Assembly: GCA_964461535.1 (NCBI GenBank)
Contig: CAYWUY010000008.1
Coordinates: 1 to 64,000, forward strand
DNA length: 64,000 nt
Origin: Flavipsychrobacter sp964461535
Lineage (GTDB): Bacteria > Bacteroidota > Bacteroidia > Chitinophagales > Chitinophagaceae
Direction of reading: 5' to 3'
Part shown: piece after piece, positions 33,424 to 43,069 of the stretch
Layout: each line of letters begins with the position of its first letter
How positions within the stretch are numbered: position 1 is the stretch's first letter
Notes under the pieces: model-generated
Told to the model about the DNA's origin: nothing
Database searches by the model: none
What the model saw: only the letters and a program-made list of their open reading frames with translations
Position numbers and translations under genes: made by a program

Positions 33424-35037
33424 ATGAGACGGCTAATATTATTTATTTTTTTACTTTTTATAGGGCAGCAGCTATTAGCCGGTTTTGGCAGGAAGCATGT
33501 GTATAGAGGCCCGGCGAGAACAGAAGGGGAGCTGTTAGGTAGGGTATTAACTTGTCTTAAGCACAAAGACACTGTATCCTATTTTTATTTGTTTCCACCT
33601 TTTGACACTATGTGGGGCATGGTCATAAAAAATGATGATAAATCGCCTGAGGCTCAGAAGGAATTAGCACAACTTAGGCAACATCCTACAATTTTGATAG
33701 ATTTAGATCCTTACTATAATAATAATATAATAGCCAGATTTGCGCATGTGTTAGGTAAAGGGGAAGATTCAGGTATACAATGGAGTGGTATAGTTATGCA
33801 ACGCTATGAGTTGCACAAAGCCGGAATAACAAGAGGTTTGGAAGGTCTACATCGCATAGCCCCTGAGCGGTTTACCGGTTATATGTTTGTTAGAGATTTA
33901 CTGACAAGTAGTACCTACTGTATAACTGTAGCTGAGATACAGAAAGTGAATGGTTATTATGTGGGTGGGCAGGTGTTTAATGTACTGGAGGCAAGAACCT
34001 ACGATGAATTTATTGACAAGGAAACAAGAGAGCGAGAATGGAAAGCTAAAAAACATAATATAGGTGTAACAACTATCGACGATAAAAAAGATAGCTCAAA
34101 AACTGCCTTAAATTTTCCTAAAGACACATTGGCAAGTTTGCTTTCTGCTGAGCCTACAGCTGCACCACCAGTTAGTAAAGACAAGGTAGATTCTGTGAAG
34201 TATAAAAGGAATCTATTATTGTCTACAGGTGTTGTAGATGATGATCCTAATAAGATGCGAAAAGAGGTAGTTGACAGAAAGTATTATAAAGGCAAGTTTG
34301 ACGAAGAAATACCTGTAGAGCTTTATGTAAGATATATGAAAGATGCTAAGGGGAGAGTAAATAACTGGGACGCATTATACAAGTTTGGAGATATGCCTAA
34401 ATATGTGAAAATGGATGTGAGTAAAGACAACGATGGTAAATGGCAGTTTGAAGAGGCAGTTGCGGTTTTGGAATTAGAATTATCAGGAAAAATTTATACA
34501 GGCTCTTGGACTAATGGTATAACCCAAACGGGATATGAAGCAGAATTGAATCAAGTAGACTTATCGCAAAAAAAGAGTGAAGAATTAGATTATATATTAG
34601 AAAATAAGACATGGGCAAAATCTAGTGATCAAAGAAATATTGATGAGGATATAGACAGAGGGTATGATAGATATGAGACAAGACGTGAAAGGAAAATTAG
34701 ATTAAAGCAGGAAAGGGAAAAAGCTGAACGAGATAAACGCAAGCTTCCCGTACGTAAGCCTGAAGATACTACCATGATAAAAAATGATGCTACAACCAAA
34801 GTATCTTCCGCGGTAAAAACTTCTGTAAAGGACTCTACAGTGCAGAAAGTTAATACTGTTAAGCCAAATGCTGATACTAAAAATGTAAAGGATACAGTTA
34901 AAAGTGCTACCGTAAAACCAATAGTTGTCCCGGTAAAGAAGAAAAAGGATGACGAGGAAGATGAAAGTGAAGATAAGGAGCCTAAAGAGGATAAGCCAAC
35001 CAATAAGGATTCTAAGAAAAATGATGATGAGGAATAG
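33424..35037 (+). CDS. Exported protein of unknown function with charged tail
   Basis: A 537-residue protein with a signal peptide (residues 1-19, ending QQLLAG). Residues about 20-400 appear folded, with no family recognised; a beta-rich segment lies at 290-375 (PVELYVRYMKDAKGRVNNW... FEEAVAVLELELSGKIYTG). From about residue 405 the sequence becomes disordered and highly charged: first an Arg/Lys/Glu-rich helix (RYETRRERKIRLKQERE), then Thr/Val/Lys-rich, and finally a Lys/Asp/Glu-only tail ending NDDEE. No sorting domain is visible. It is divergent from dcd and followed by an 18-bp tandem repeat and a DoxX gene. Confidence 0.75.
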   Translation: MRRLILFIFLLFIGQQLLAGFGRKHVYRGPARTEGELLGRVLTCLKHKDTVSYFYLFPPFDTMWGMVIKNDDKSPEAQKELAQLRQHPTILIDLDPYYNNNIIARFAHVLGKGEDSGIQWSGIVMQRYELHKAGITRGLEGLHRIAPERFTGYMFVRDLLTSSTYCITVAEIQKVNGYYVGGQVFNVLEARTYDEFIDKETREREWKAKKHNIGVTTIDDKKDSSKTALNFPKDTLASLLSAEPTAAPPVSKDKVDSVKYKRNLLLSTGVVDDDPNKMRKEVVDRKYYKGKFDEEIPVELYVRYMKDAKGRVNNWDALYKFGDMPKYVKMDVSKDNDGKWQFEEAVAVLELELSGKIYTGSWTNGITQTGYEAELNQVDLSQKKSEELDYILENKTWAKSSDQRNIDEDIDRGYDRYETRRERKIRLKQEREKAERDKRKLPVRKPEDTTMIKNDATTKVSSAVKTSVKDSTVQKVNTVKPNADTKNVKDTVKSATVKPIVVPVKKKKDDEEDESEDKEPKEDKPTNKDSKKNDDEE

Positions 35038-35039
35038 TT

Positions 35040-35075
35040 AGTTTCTTACTGTAAACTAGTTTCTTACTGTAAACT
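35040..35075. repeat. Perfect 18-bp tandem duplication
   Basis: AGTTTCTTACTGTAAACT occurs twice head to tail with no mismatch, and the first four bases (AGTT) recur once more. Each unit also has inverted ends (AGTTT and AAACT). It starts 3 bp after the stop codon at 35037. Confidence 0.9.
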
Positions 35076-35127
35076 AGTTAATAACTAACAGATTATAGTT
35101 GGAGTTTTGCCATAAAATAGAAAATAT

Positions 35128-35508
35128 ATGAAGGCAATTAAAATTACTTATTGGGTTACGACTGCAATAACTGCTGCTATGATGTTAATGTCTGGCGTTA
35201 TGTATCAGACATCATCTGAAATAATTGGCACGTTCAGAAAAATGGGGTTCCCTGACTTTTTTAGAGTAGAATTAGGTTTGGCAAAGATACTTGCAGCACT
35301 AGTTTTATTAATACCCTTTAAAGGATATAGACTTAAAGAGTGGGCCTACTTTGGATTGTTTGTAGTATTTGTGTCTGCTACTATTTTACATGTTTCTATT
35401 GGTGACCCTATGGGTAAAGTAATGGCACCAGTTATATTTTTAGTATTGCTATTGACATCATATTTTACTTACAACAAACTTAATCAGCAAAAAATAAACC
35501 ACCCATAG
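35128..35508 (+). CDS. DoxX-like membrane protein
   Basis: A 126-residue, four-helix integral membrane protein of the DoxX-like family. Helix 1 is ITYWVTTAITAAMMLMSGVMY, and the loop then reads FRKMGFPDFFRVELGLAKILAALVLL, with the family's conserved G(F/Y)P and E-x-x-x-A-K patterns, then two more helices. Members are linked to quinone or redox functions in a few organisms, but most are uncharacterised. The stop codon lies in the loop of the terminator hairpin, and the gene converges on the amidohydrolase. Confidence 0.85.
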   Translation: MKAIKITYWVTTAITAAMMLMSGVMYQTSSEIIGTFRKMGFPDFFRVELGLAKILAALVLLIPFKGYRLKEWAYFGLFVVFVSATILHVSIGDPMGKVMAPVIFLVLLLTSYFTYNKLNQQKINHP

Positions 35509-35524
35509 AGGTGGTTTATTTTAT
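35491..35524. terminator. Terminator spanning the DoxX stop codon
   Basis: AAAATAAACCACC pairs with GGTGGTTTATTTT in a 13-bp stem. The six-base loop CATAGA carries most of the DoxX TAG stop (35506-35508). T-rich DNA flanks both sides, so it can serve both convergent genes. Confidence 0.8.
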
Positions 35525-35541
35525 ATAGGTATTCTGTTTTA

Positions 35542-38500
35542 TTAATCACCTTGCTCTACTTCTACTTCGTGCCAAGGGAAACTTTCTGCATTTTTGCTTA
35601 AGTCCCAATAAAATTTAGGTTGTGGTTTGTTGCTCCAAAGTTCCTTCATTGTTTCAGCATCATAAACTCTACCATTTGCAATGGTATATTTTATAGATTG
35701 GGTATTTTTAATATCTTGTAATGGGTTTTTATCTAATATGATTAGGTCGGCCAATTTGCCTTTCTCCAAAGACCCTATGTTATTATCTAGGCCTAGGCTT
35801 TTGGCAGGATTTATTGTAGCTGATTTTAATACATCGTGATTAGTCATACCGCCTTGCTGGAACATCCACATCTCCCAATGTGCACCTATGCCTTGTATCT
35901 GACCGTGTGCTCCCATGTTTATAGTAACACCGGCATCGTTAAGTTTTTTCAAACTCCTGGATACTTGTATATGCCCATTTTCATATTCTTCTTCCGGAGC
36001 CATAGTACGGTGTCTACTACGGGTATCTATTACTGAGCGTGGAGTAAAATTTAGTAAACGCTTGTTTTCCCAAACATTAGTATGCTGGTACCAGTAATTT
36101 TCACCGTTAAGCGCACCATAACACACTATTAATGTTGGTGTGTTGGCGGTACCTGATCGTTTCCAAAGTTGTATAACATCATCATAAAGAGTGGCTATGG
36201 GAATGTTATGTTCAATAGTTGTATGCCCATCTAATATCATGCTTAAGTTGTGATAAAAGAATGAACCACCTTCAGGAACTACTTCAATATTTAGTGAACG
36301 AGCGGCCTCAATTACCATCTGGCGTTGTTCTCGTCTTGGTTGATTGTAGCTTTTAACACTAAAAGCACCTAATGCGGCAGTTCTTCTTATAGCGCTTTTA
36401 GCATCTTCAAGAGAATTGATTACAGCTTTAAAATCTCCATCTGCACCATAAAGTATGGTGCCTGTACTGAAAACACGTGGCCCAACCATTTCCCCTGATT
36501 TTACTAGCTCGCTTTGCGCAAATACCAATTCGCTATTAGCAGACGGGTCGTGCATGGTTGTAACTCCAAATGCAAGATTAGCATAATATGGCCAGTGCTT
36601 TTGAGGTGTAAGTCCATTTCTAAAGTGGCTGCCATGTGCATGTGCATCAATTAGTCCTGGCATAATTGTTTTACCGCTGCAGTCTATTATTTTATCTATC
36701 CCTGTTGTACTTATATTACTGGCTTTCCCTATGGCTGTAATTTTGTTACTGTCTATAATAATAGTACCATCAGCAATTACTTCATTACCATTCATAGTAA
36801 TAATAGTAGCATGTGTAAGAGCAATTTTGTAATGGGGTTTATCTACAGGTATACTTAATGAGATGATTTTACCTGAATCAGGGATTTGGTAAACTGAGTC
36901 CGGCTTGCCAGATAGGTAGCTAAATCTATCATTAATATTAATTTCATAGTAGTTATTGCCAAGTGTATAATATAGCTTTTTATTATCTCCACTCCAGTGT
37001 AGATTAAAACCTGCATCTTTTGATACCCGCTTCACCGGAAAGCTAGAAGAGTCTTCGCTTAAGTTGATAGTTTTCCCAATTGTTGGTATTGGGGCTATGT
37101 ATACCTGATGCAAATTGATATAGGCAACCCATTTTTTATCTTGTGAAATAGTGAAATTGCCAGCATAAGTACTAGTGAAAACTGTTTTTTCATCAAGTCC
37201 GTTTAGATTGCAGCTAACCAATTTTTTTTCCGGCATATCGCCATCGTTGAAGAATATTCTATCACCACTTTCATTAAAAGTGGGGTTGTCTGCAAAGTGG
37301 GTAATGTACTGTTCGTTATTATCTCCAATATTTTTCCAATATATGCCAGGTTTTACAGTATATGCATTGCCAAGTATATTATTACTTCCTTCCTTGTCAT
37401 ATACTATTCTTTTGCCATCTTTTGAAAACGATGGCATTCTATAAATTCCTTTTTTGGTACTTAATATTTGAGTTTTTCCGCTTTCTATATTAGTTATTCT
37501 TATACTGCCAGTAAGAGTGTCATTCCATGTTACATATATTACATCTTTACTATTAGGGCTAAAAGAAGGCTCTCCCTCTTGCTCAGTTGCATTAGTTAAT
37601 CTAGTGGCTTTGCCATTAGGTAAGGCCAACTTCCATAAATGACCTACTGCATTGAAAACCAACCATTTACCATCAGGAGATGTAATGGCGCCCCTTAGTA
37701 CTTTTGGATTGAAAGTATTTTGATCGATATTTTGCTTAAACCTAACTACATCTGTAATATGTTGATTTACAGTGCATTCGAATGGTATATTTATAGCAGT
37801 GTTAGGTTTGTTTATATCAATTTTCTGAATTTTACCTTCACTCCATATAATAATTTCTTTATCACCGGGCATCCATGAAAAACCTGTATATATGCCAAAT
37901 ATTGTCCATGCTTCTTGTTGGTCTTTAGATAGCTTATCGTATATAGGCCATTCTTCCCCAGTTTCCAGATCTCTTAAATAAAGAACAGTTTTTGTTCTTA
38001 CTCTTTTTACAAATGCCAGCGTTTTTCCATTATGTGATATTTGAGGCCTAACTGCACCGCCCGGGCCTCCGGTTACAGTTTCTATTGTTCCATTAGTTCT
38101 GTCATATCGTTTAATGACAAATATTTGATTGTTTGGGTCTTTATTGTACTGAAAATAGCCACCTGGATACATATCTTCACTATAGTATATGTATTTACCA
38201 TCGCTACTTACGTTAGGTTCATTCACATCTTGTTGATCGTTTTTTCGTGAGGTTAATTGTAAACCACTACCACCGTGAATATTATACATCCACAATTCTC
38301 CTGCCCCTAAAGATCTGGTGCTTGTAAAATGCTTTCTAGCAATAATGTATTCGCCGTCAGGAGTCCAAGTAGCATTGTTTAAAAGCCTAAAATTTTCCTT
38401 AGTAACCTGAAATGCATCACTACCATCTGTTTTCATAATCCAGATATTGTCACCTCCACCTGCATCAGATGTAAATAATATTGATTTGCCATCAGGGCTG

Positions 38501-38784
38501 TATCTTGGCTGCACTTCCATTGCCATACCGCCTCTTAATAGTTTTGCTTTTCCTCCACTTATAGGCATACTATAAATATCTCCCAGCAAATCGAAGACAA
38601 TTTCTGTACCTTGTGGGTTAATATCTAAATTCATCCAGGTGCCTTCCGATACATTGAAAGAAACATCTTTGCCCGGCCCTCCAGGTTTATTTACCTCCCA
38701 CGCATTTTTATCTTTACTGTATGTGGAATTACATACAGATATAGCAAGTCCAGCAATGATGACTAATTTTAATTTGTTTGGCAT
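35542..38784 (-). CDS. Exported PD40 beta-propeller / amidohydrolase fusion
   Basis: A 1080-residue protein with a signal peptide (residues 1-23, CNSTYSK). Two runs of TolB/PD40 propeller blades occupy about residues 45-320 and 360-640 (for example PRYSPDGKSILFTSDAGG). A metal-dependent amidohydrolase domain covers about 655-1050, with the first metal-binding motif MPGLIDAHAHGSHF near 713 and later IEHNIP near 855. The domain ends with the beta-sandwich GKLADLIILDKNPL. The fusion is typical of exported Bacteroidota enzymes; the substrate is unknown, with cyclic amide or peptide-like compounds suggested by the superfamily. It is the only gene of its transcript in the window. Confidence 0.88.
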   Translation of the reverse strand: MPNKLKLVIIAGLAISVCNSTYSKDKNAWEVNKPGGPGKDVSFNVSEGTWMNLDINPQGTEIVFDLLGDIYSMPISGGKAKLLRGGMAMEVQPRYSPDGKSILFTSDAGGGDNIWIMKTDGSDAFQVTKENFRLLNNATWTPDGEYIIARKHFTSTRSLGAGELWMYNIHGGSGLQLTSRKNDQQDVNEPNVSSDGKYIYYSEDMYPGGYFQYNKDPNNQIFVIKRYDRTNGTIETVTGGPGGAVRPQISHNGKTLAFVKRVRTKTVLYLRDLETGEEWPIYDKLSKDQQEAWTIFGIYTGFSWMPGDKEIIIWSEGKIQKIDINKPNTAINIPFECTVNQHITDVVRFKQNIDQNTFNPKVLRGAITSPDGKWLVFNAVGHLWKLALPNGKATRLTNATEQEGEPSFSPNSKDVIYVTWNDTLTGSIRITNIESGKTQILSTKKGIYRMPSFSKDGKRIVYDKEGSNNILGNAYTVKPGIYWKNIGDNNEQYITHFADNPTFNESGDRIFFNDGDMPEKKLVSCNLNGLDEKTVFTSTYAGNFTISQDKKWVAYINLHQVYIAPIPTIGKTINLSEDSSSFPVKRVSKDAGFNLHWSGDNKKLYYTLGNNYYEININDRFSYLSGKPDSVYQIPDSGKIISLSIPVDKPHYKIALTHATIITMNGNEVIADGTIIIDSNKITAIGKASNISTTGIDKIIDCSGKTIMPGLIDAHAHGSHFRNGLTPQKHWPYYANLAFGVTTMHDPSANSELVFAQSELVKSGEMVGPRVFSTGTILYGADGDFKAVINSLEDAKSAIRRTAALGAFSVKSYNQPRREQRQMVIEAARSLNIEVVPEGGSFFYHNLSMILDGHTTIEHNIPIATLYDDVIQLWKRSGTANTPTLIVCYGALNGENYWYQHTNVWENKRLLNFTPRSVIDTRSRHRTMAPEEEYENGHIQVSRSLKKLNDAGVTINMGAHGQIQGIGAHWEMWMFQQGGMTNHDVLKSATINPAKSLGLDNNIGSLEKGKLADLIILDKNPLQDIKNTQSIKYTIANGRVYDAETMKELWSNKPQPKFYWDLSKNAESFPWHEVEVEQGD

Positions 38785-39082
38785 TTAAAGAGTTATTTGG
38801 GTTAAATGTAAGGGTAAAGTTTGGTACATAAAAGGGTAGTATGGGAGTGAGTTTTGATTGTATATGTATGGTGTTTATATTTATGTTTCAATGTTAGATT
38901 GTATAAGGGTAAAATATATTTATTTAGATTGGAGCAATGTGAGGAACATGTGTATAAAGTTATTTTCAGCCAGTTTTAATAGTGTTTGTCATGACTTTGT
39001 AATGTTATGAAAATATTTATTTATGCGGTTTGTGGTGCATTTTGGGTGAAAAAGTAGCCTTAACGAAATTTTTGGAATATTT

Positions 39083-39114
39083 TTTGCATTATTAAGTAAA
39101 GCTACTTACCTTTG
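39083..39114 (+). promoter_or_regulatory. Promoter of the rpoBC operon
   Basis: TTTG at 39083-39086 and TACCTTTG at 39107-39114 match the Bacteroidota consensus -33 and -7 boxes with a 20-bp spacer. This is the best promoter match in the window and gives a leader of about 130 nt before rpoB. Confidence 0.7.
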
Positions 39115-39185
39115 TTATCCCTTTTTTGCAAGGAAACGTACGTGCACAACAATACTTTGACTGACTTTTAAATTGAACTATATTA

Positions 39186-39224
39186 CCTGTAATGTAGGCC
39201 TGGCCTGCAATACAGGATTTTTTT
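39186..39224 (+). terminator. Terminator-like hairpin in the rpoB leader (possible attenuator)
   Basis: CCTGTAATGTAGGCC pairs with GGCCTGCAATACAGG over 15 positions (one mismatch, one G-U), followed directly by A and seven T. It lies between the rpoB promoter and the rpoB ATG. A second ACAGG at 39233-39237 could pair with the same CCTGT arm, giving a mutually exclusive structure. Confidence 0.6.
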
Positions 39225-39252
39225 GTTTGTAAACAGGACTTTTTAATAAACT

Positions 39253-42200
39253 ATGGCTATACCTCAAAAAAAGACCGCATCCGGCAGACATAACTTCGGC
39301 AAGTTGCATGATGTTGCAGGCACTCCGGATTTGCTGGCCATTCAGCTTCAGTCATTCCAGGATTTCTTTCAGTTAGAAACTACGCCTGATAAGCGTAATA
39401 ACGAAGGTTTATTCAGAGTGTTCAAGGAGAATTTTCCTATCACAGACACTAGGAACATTTTCGTTCTAGAATTCTTGGATTACTTCATTGATCCTCCTCG
39501 CTACACCATAGAAGAGTGTATGGAGCGTGGTTTGACTTATTCAGTTCCGCTAAAAGCGAAATTGAAATTGAGCTGTAATGATGAGGAACACGTTGATTTT
39601 GAAACAATTGTTCAAGACGTGTTTTTAGGTAATATACCTTACATGACTCCTCGTGGTACATTTGTTATCAACGGTGCTGAGCGTGTAGTAGTATCTCAGT
39701 TGCATCGTTCTCCGGGTGTATTCTTCGGACAGAGCGTTCACCCTAACGGTACTAAAATTTACAGTGCTCGTGTAATTCCATTCAAAGGTGCTTGGATGGA
39801 GTTTGCTACAGACATTAACAATGTTATGTATGCGTACATAGACCGTAAGAAAAAATTCCCTGTAACTACTTTGTTGCGTGCTATAGGTTACGAGACTGAT
39901 AAAGATATCTTGGAACTATTTGGCATGGCTGACGAAGTAAAATGCGATAGAGGTACTTTAGAAGGTAATCTTGGTCGTCGTTTAGCTGCACGTGTATTGC
40001 GTAGCTGGACTGAGGACTTCGTAGATGAAGATACCGGTGAGGTAGTTACTATTGAGCGTAATGATGTAGTTCTTGATCGTGATAGCGTTCTTGATGAAGA
40101 CAATGCTAACATGATTATGGAAATGGGTATCAAAACTGTTTTCTTGCAAAAAGAAGAAGTAAGTGGCGATTACTCTATCATTTACAATACTTTAAATAAA
40201 GATACTTCAAACTCTGAATTAGAAGCGGTTCAGCATATCTATCGTCAATTACGTGGCTCTGATGCTCCGGACGATGAAACTGCACGTGGTATCATTGAAA
40301 AATTATTCTTCAGTGATAAGCGTTATGATTTAGGTGAAGTTGGTAGATATAAAATCAACCGTAAGCTTGGTTTAGATATTAATCTTAATACTAAGGTATT
40401 AAGTAAAGAGGATATCATTTCTATCATTAAATATCTTGTACGTTTAACAAACGGTAAAGCTGAGATTGACGATATCGATCACTTGAGCAACCGTCGTGTG
40501 CGTACAGTAGGTGAGCAATTATTCGCTCAGTTCGGTGTTGGTTTGGCTCGTATGGCTCGTACTATTCGTGAAAGAATGAATGTACGTGACAATGAGGTGT
40601 TTACACCAATTGATTTGATTAATGCTCGTACATTATCATCTGTAATTAACTCATTCTTTGGTACTTCTCAGCTTTCTCAGTTCTTAGACCAAACTAACCC
40701 ACTATCAGAAATTACACACAAACGTCGTATTTCTGCGTTAGGCCCGGGTGGTTTAAGTCGTGAGCGTGCTGGTTTCGAGGTGCGTGACGTACACTATAGC
40801 CATTATGGTCGTTTATGTACTATTGAAACACCAGAAGGTCCAAACATCGGTTTGATATCTACTCTTTGTGTGCATGCACAAATCAATGATATGGGCTTTA
40901 TAGAAACACCTTACCGTAAAGTAAAAGAGGGTAAAGTAGATCTTAAAAACTACAGATATCTAAGTGCTGAGGAAGAAGATTTGGCTAAAATTGCGATGGC
41001 TAGCGTTCCTTTAGATGAGAAAGGCGGCTTCGTAGAAGATAAAGTTAAATCTCGTCAAACAGGTGACTTCCCAATATTAGAGCGCGAAGAGGTGGAATAT
41101 ATGGACGTTGCGCCAAACCAGATTGTTGGTTTGAGTGCCTCTTTAATTCCTTTCTTGGAGCATGATGATGCCAACCGTGCGTTGATGGGATCGAACATGC
41201 AACGTCAGGCAGTTCCTTTGATTAATCCACAAGTTCCAATTGTAGGTACTGGTTTAGAAGCTAAAGCTGCTCGCGATGCTCGTATTCAGATTCATGCTGA
41301 AGGTGATGGTGTTGTAGAGTATGTAGATGCAGATCACATACACGTACGTTATGAGCGTGACGATAAAGAAAGAATGGTTTCTTTTGAGGACGATCTAAAA
41401 GTATACACACTTACTAAATATAAGAAAACCAACCAAAGTACAAGTATCACATTACGCCCATGCGTTCGTAAAGGACAAAAGGTTGTAAAAGGAGACTTCT
41501 TAACTGAAGGTTATGCTACTAAGGATGGTGAACTAGCACTAGGTCGTAACTTGAAAGTGGCGTTCATGCCTTGGAAAGGTTACAACTTTGAGGATGCGAT
41601 AGTAATAAACGAAAAAGTAGTACGTGAAGATTGGTTTACATCAGTTCACATTGATGAATACGAATTGGAAGTTCGTGATACTAAATTAGGTGAAGAAGAG
41701 TTGACTCCGGATATACCTAACGTATCAGAAGATGCAACTAAAGATCTTGACGAAAACGGTATTATTCGTATAGGTGCTCACGTAAAAGAGGGCGATATCT
41801 TAATAGGTAAGATAACTCCTAAAGGTGAGACTGACCCAACCCCTGAAGAAAAACTATTGCGTGCCATCTTTGGTGACAAAGCTGGTGATGCAAAAGATGC
41901 TTCATTAAAAGCACCAAGTGGTACTGAAGGTATTGTGGTTAGCAAACAATTATTCCAACGTGCTAAAAAAGATAAGAACTCAAAAGTTCGTGAAAAAGCA
42001 GCACTTGAGAAAATTGAAAAAACACACGAGAAAAATATAGAAGATCTTAAGACAATATTAATGGACAAGTTGATGTCTTTGTTGAAAGACAAAGCATCGA
42101 ACGGTGTAACTAATAACTTTGGAGAAACTGTATTAAGTAAAGGTGGTAAATTCAACACTAAAACTTTAGGTGCTCTTGATTTTGCTAACGTTAATCCACT

Positions 42201-43065
42201 AGGTTGGACAGGCGATAACGAAATCGATGATATGATTAACCAATTGTTGCACAACTATAATATTAAGTTCAACGAAGAAGTTGGTCGTTATAAGAGAGAA
42301 AAATTCAATCTTAGCATTGGTGATGAATTACCTGCAGGTGTGCTTAAACTAGCTAAAATATACTTAGCAAGTAAGCGTAAGCTGAAAGTAGGTGATAAAA
42401 TGGCGGGACGCCACGGTAACAAAGGTATTGTTGCTCGTATTACACGTCAAGAAGATATGCCATTCTTAGAAGATGGTACACCTGTAGATGTGGTATTGAA
42501 TCCACTAGGGGTACCTTCTCGTATGAACTTGGGACAGATTTATGAAACTATCTTAGGTTGGGCAGGTGAGAAAATAGGCGTTAAGTTTGCTACTCCTATC
42601 TTCGACGGTGCTACAGTTCCTGAGATTGACGAACTAATCAATCAAGCAGGACTACCTGAATTTGGTCACACTTATCTATATGATGGTGAAACCGGTGAGC
42701 GTTTCCACCAAAAAGCAACTGTTGGTATCATTTACATGATTAAACTACACCACATGGTTGACGATAAGATGCACGCTCGTTCTATTGGTCCTTACAGCTT
42801 AATTACACAACAACCGTTAGGTGGTAAGGCTCAGTTCGGTGGTCAGCGTTTTGGTGAGATGGAGGTTTGGGCACTAGAAGCATATGGTGCTGCTAACATC
42901 TTACAAGAATTATTAACCTTGAAATCGGATGATATTATTGGTCGTGCTAAAACGTACGAAGCTATCGTTAAAGGCGATAACGTACCAAAAGCAGGTATAC
43001 CAGAATCATTCAATGTATTGGTTAATGAGTTGAGAGGTTTAGGTCTTGAATTGAAATTTGAGTAA
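39253..43065 (+). CDS. rpoB: DNA-directed RNA polymerase subunit beta
   Basis: A 1270-residue beta subunit of RNA polymerase. Conserved blocks run in order: the N-terminal SFQDFFQ region, the rifampicin-pocket cluster near residues 470-497 (SQLSQFLDQTNPL, then THKRRISALGPGG), GRNLKVAFMPWKGYNFEDAI near 762, KMAGRHGNKGI near 1053 and the C-terminal GGQRFGEMEVWALEAYGAA. The Asp, His and Ser positions commonly altered in rifampicin resistance have the sensitive residues. A lineage-type insertion lies at about 905-990 (KDKNSKVREKAALEK...). The gene has its own promoter and uses CGT for nearly all Arg, unlike its neighbours. Confidence 0.98.
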   Translation: MAIPQKKTASGRHNFGKLHDVAGTPDLLAIQLQSFQDFFQLETTPDKRNNEGLFRVFKENFPITDTRNIFVLEFLDYFIDPPRYTIEECMERGLTYSVPLKAKLKLSCNDEEHVDFETIVQDVFLGNIPYMTPRGTFVINGAERVVVSQLHRSPGVFFGQSVHPNGTKIYSARVIPFKGAWMEFATDINNVMYAYIDRKKKFPVTTLLRAIGYETDKDILELFGMADEVKCDRGTLEGNLGRRLAARVLRSWTEDFVDEDTGEVVTIERNDVVLDRDSVLDEDNANMIMEMGIKTVFLQKEEVSGDYSIIYNTLNKDTSNSELEAVQHIYRQLRGSDAPDDETARGIIEKLFFSDKRYDLGEVGRYKINRKLGLDINLNTKVLSKEDIISIIKYLVRLTNGKAEIDDIDHLSNRRVRTVGEQLFAQFGVGLARMARTIRERMNVRDNEVFTPIDLINARTLSSVINSFFGTSQLSQFLDQTNPLSEITHKRRISALGPGGLSRERAGFEVRDVHYSHYGRLCTIETPEGPNIGLISTLCVHAQINDMGFIETPYRKVKEGKVDLKNYRYLSAEEEDLAKIAMASVPLDEKGGFVEDKVKSRQTGDFPILEREEVEYMDVAPNQIVGLSASLIPFLEHDDANRALMGSNMQRQAVPLINPQVPIVGTGLEAKAARDARIQIHAEGDGVVEYVDADHIHVRYERDDKERMVSFEDDLKVYTLTKYKKTNQSTSITLRPCVRKGQKVVKGDFLTEGYATKDGELALGRNLKVAFMPWKGYNFEDAIVINEKVVREDWFTSVHIDEYELEVRDTKLGEEELTPDIPNVSEDATKDLDENGIIRIGAHVKEGDILIGKITPKGETDPTPEEKLLRAIFGDKAGDAKDASLKAPSGTEGIVVSKQLFQRAKKDKNSKVREKAALEKIEKTHEKNIEDLKTILMDKLMSLLKDKASNGVTNNFGETVLSKGGKFNTKTLGALDFANVNPLGWTGDNEIDDMINQLLHNYNIKFNEEVGRYKREKFNLSIGDELPAGVLKLAKIYLASKRKLKVGDKMAGRHGNKGIVARITRQEDMPFLEDGTPVDVVLNPLGVPSRMNLGQIYETILGWAGEKIGVKFATPIFDGATVPEIDELINQAGLPEFGHTYLYDGETGERFHQKATVGIIYMIKLHHMVDDKMHARSIGPYSLITQQPLGGKAQFGGQRFGEMEVWALEAYGAANILQELLTLKSDDIIGRAKTYEAIVKGDNVPKAGIPESFNVLVNELRGLGLELKFE

Positions 43066-43069
43066 TGAA

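Larger units (their letters stand above)
38785..39252. other. 468-bp gap between the amidohydrolase and rpoB
   Basis: No open frame of note, tRNA or ribosomal protein gene is visible here. The gap holds the promoter and 5' leader of rpoB (see the entries at 39083 and 39186). The left third is AT-rich and presumably includes the amidohydrolase promoter on the minus strand, where only a weak TACATTTA box (38803-38810) is seen. The usual upstream neighbours rplJ and rplL are absent. Confidence 0.7.

Noticed and set aside
41778..42254. A 158-codon minus-strand frame inside rpoB
   Set aside because: It is a shadow caused by rpoB codon bias; rpoB is intact across it.
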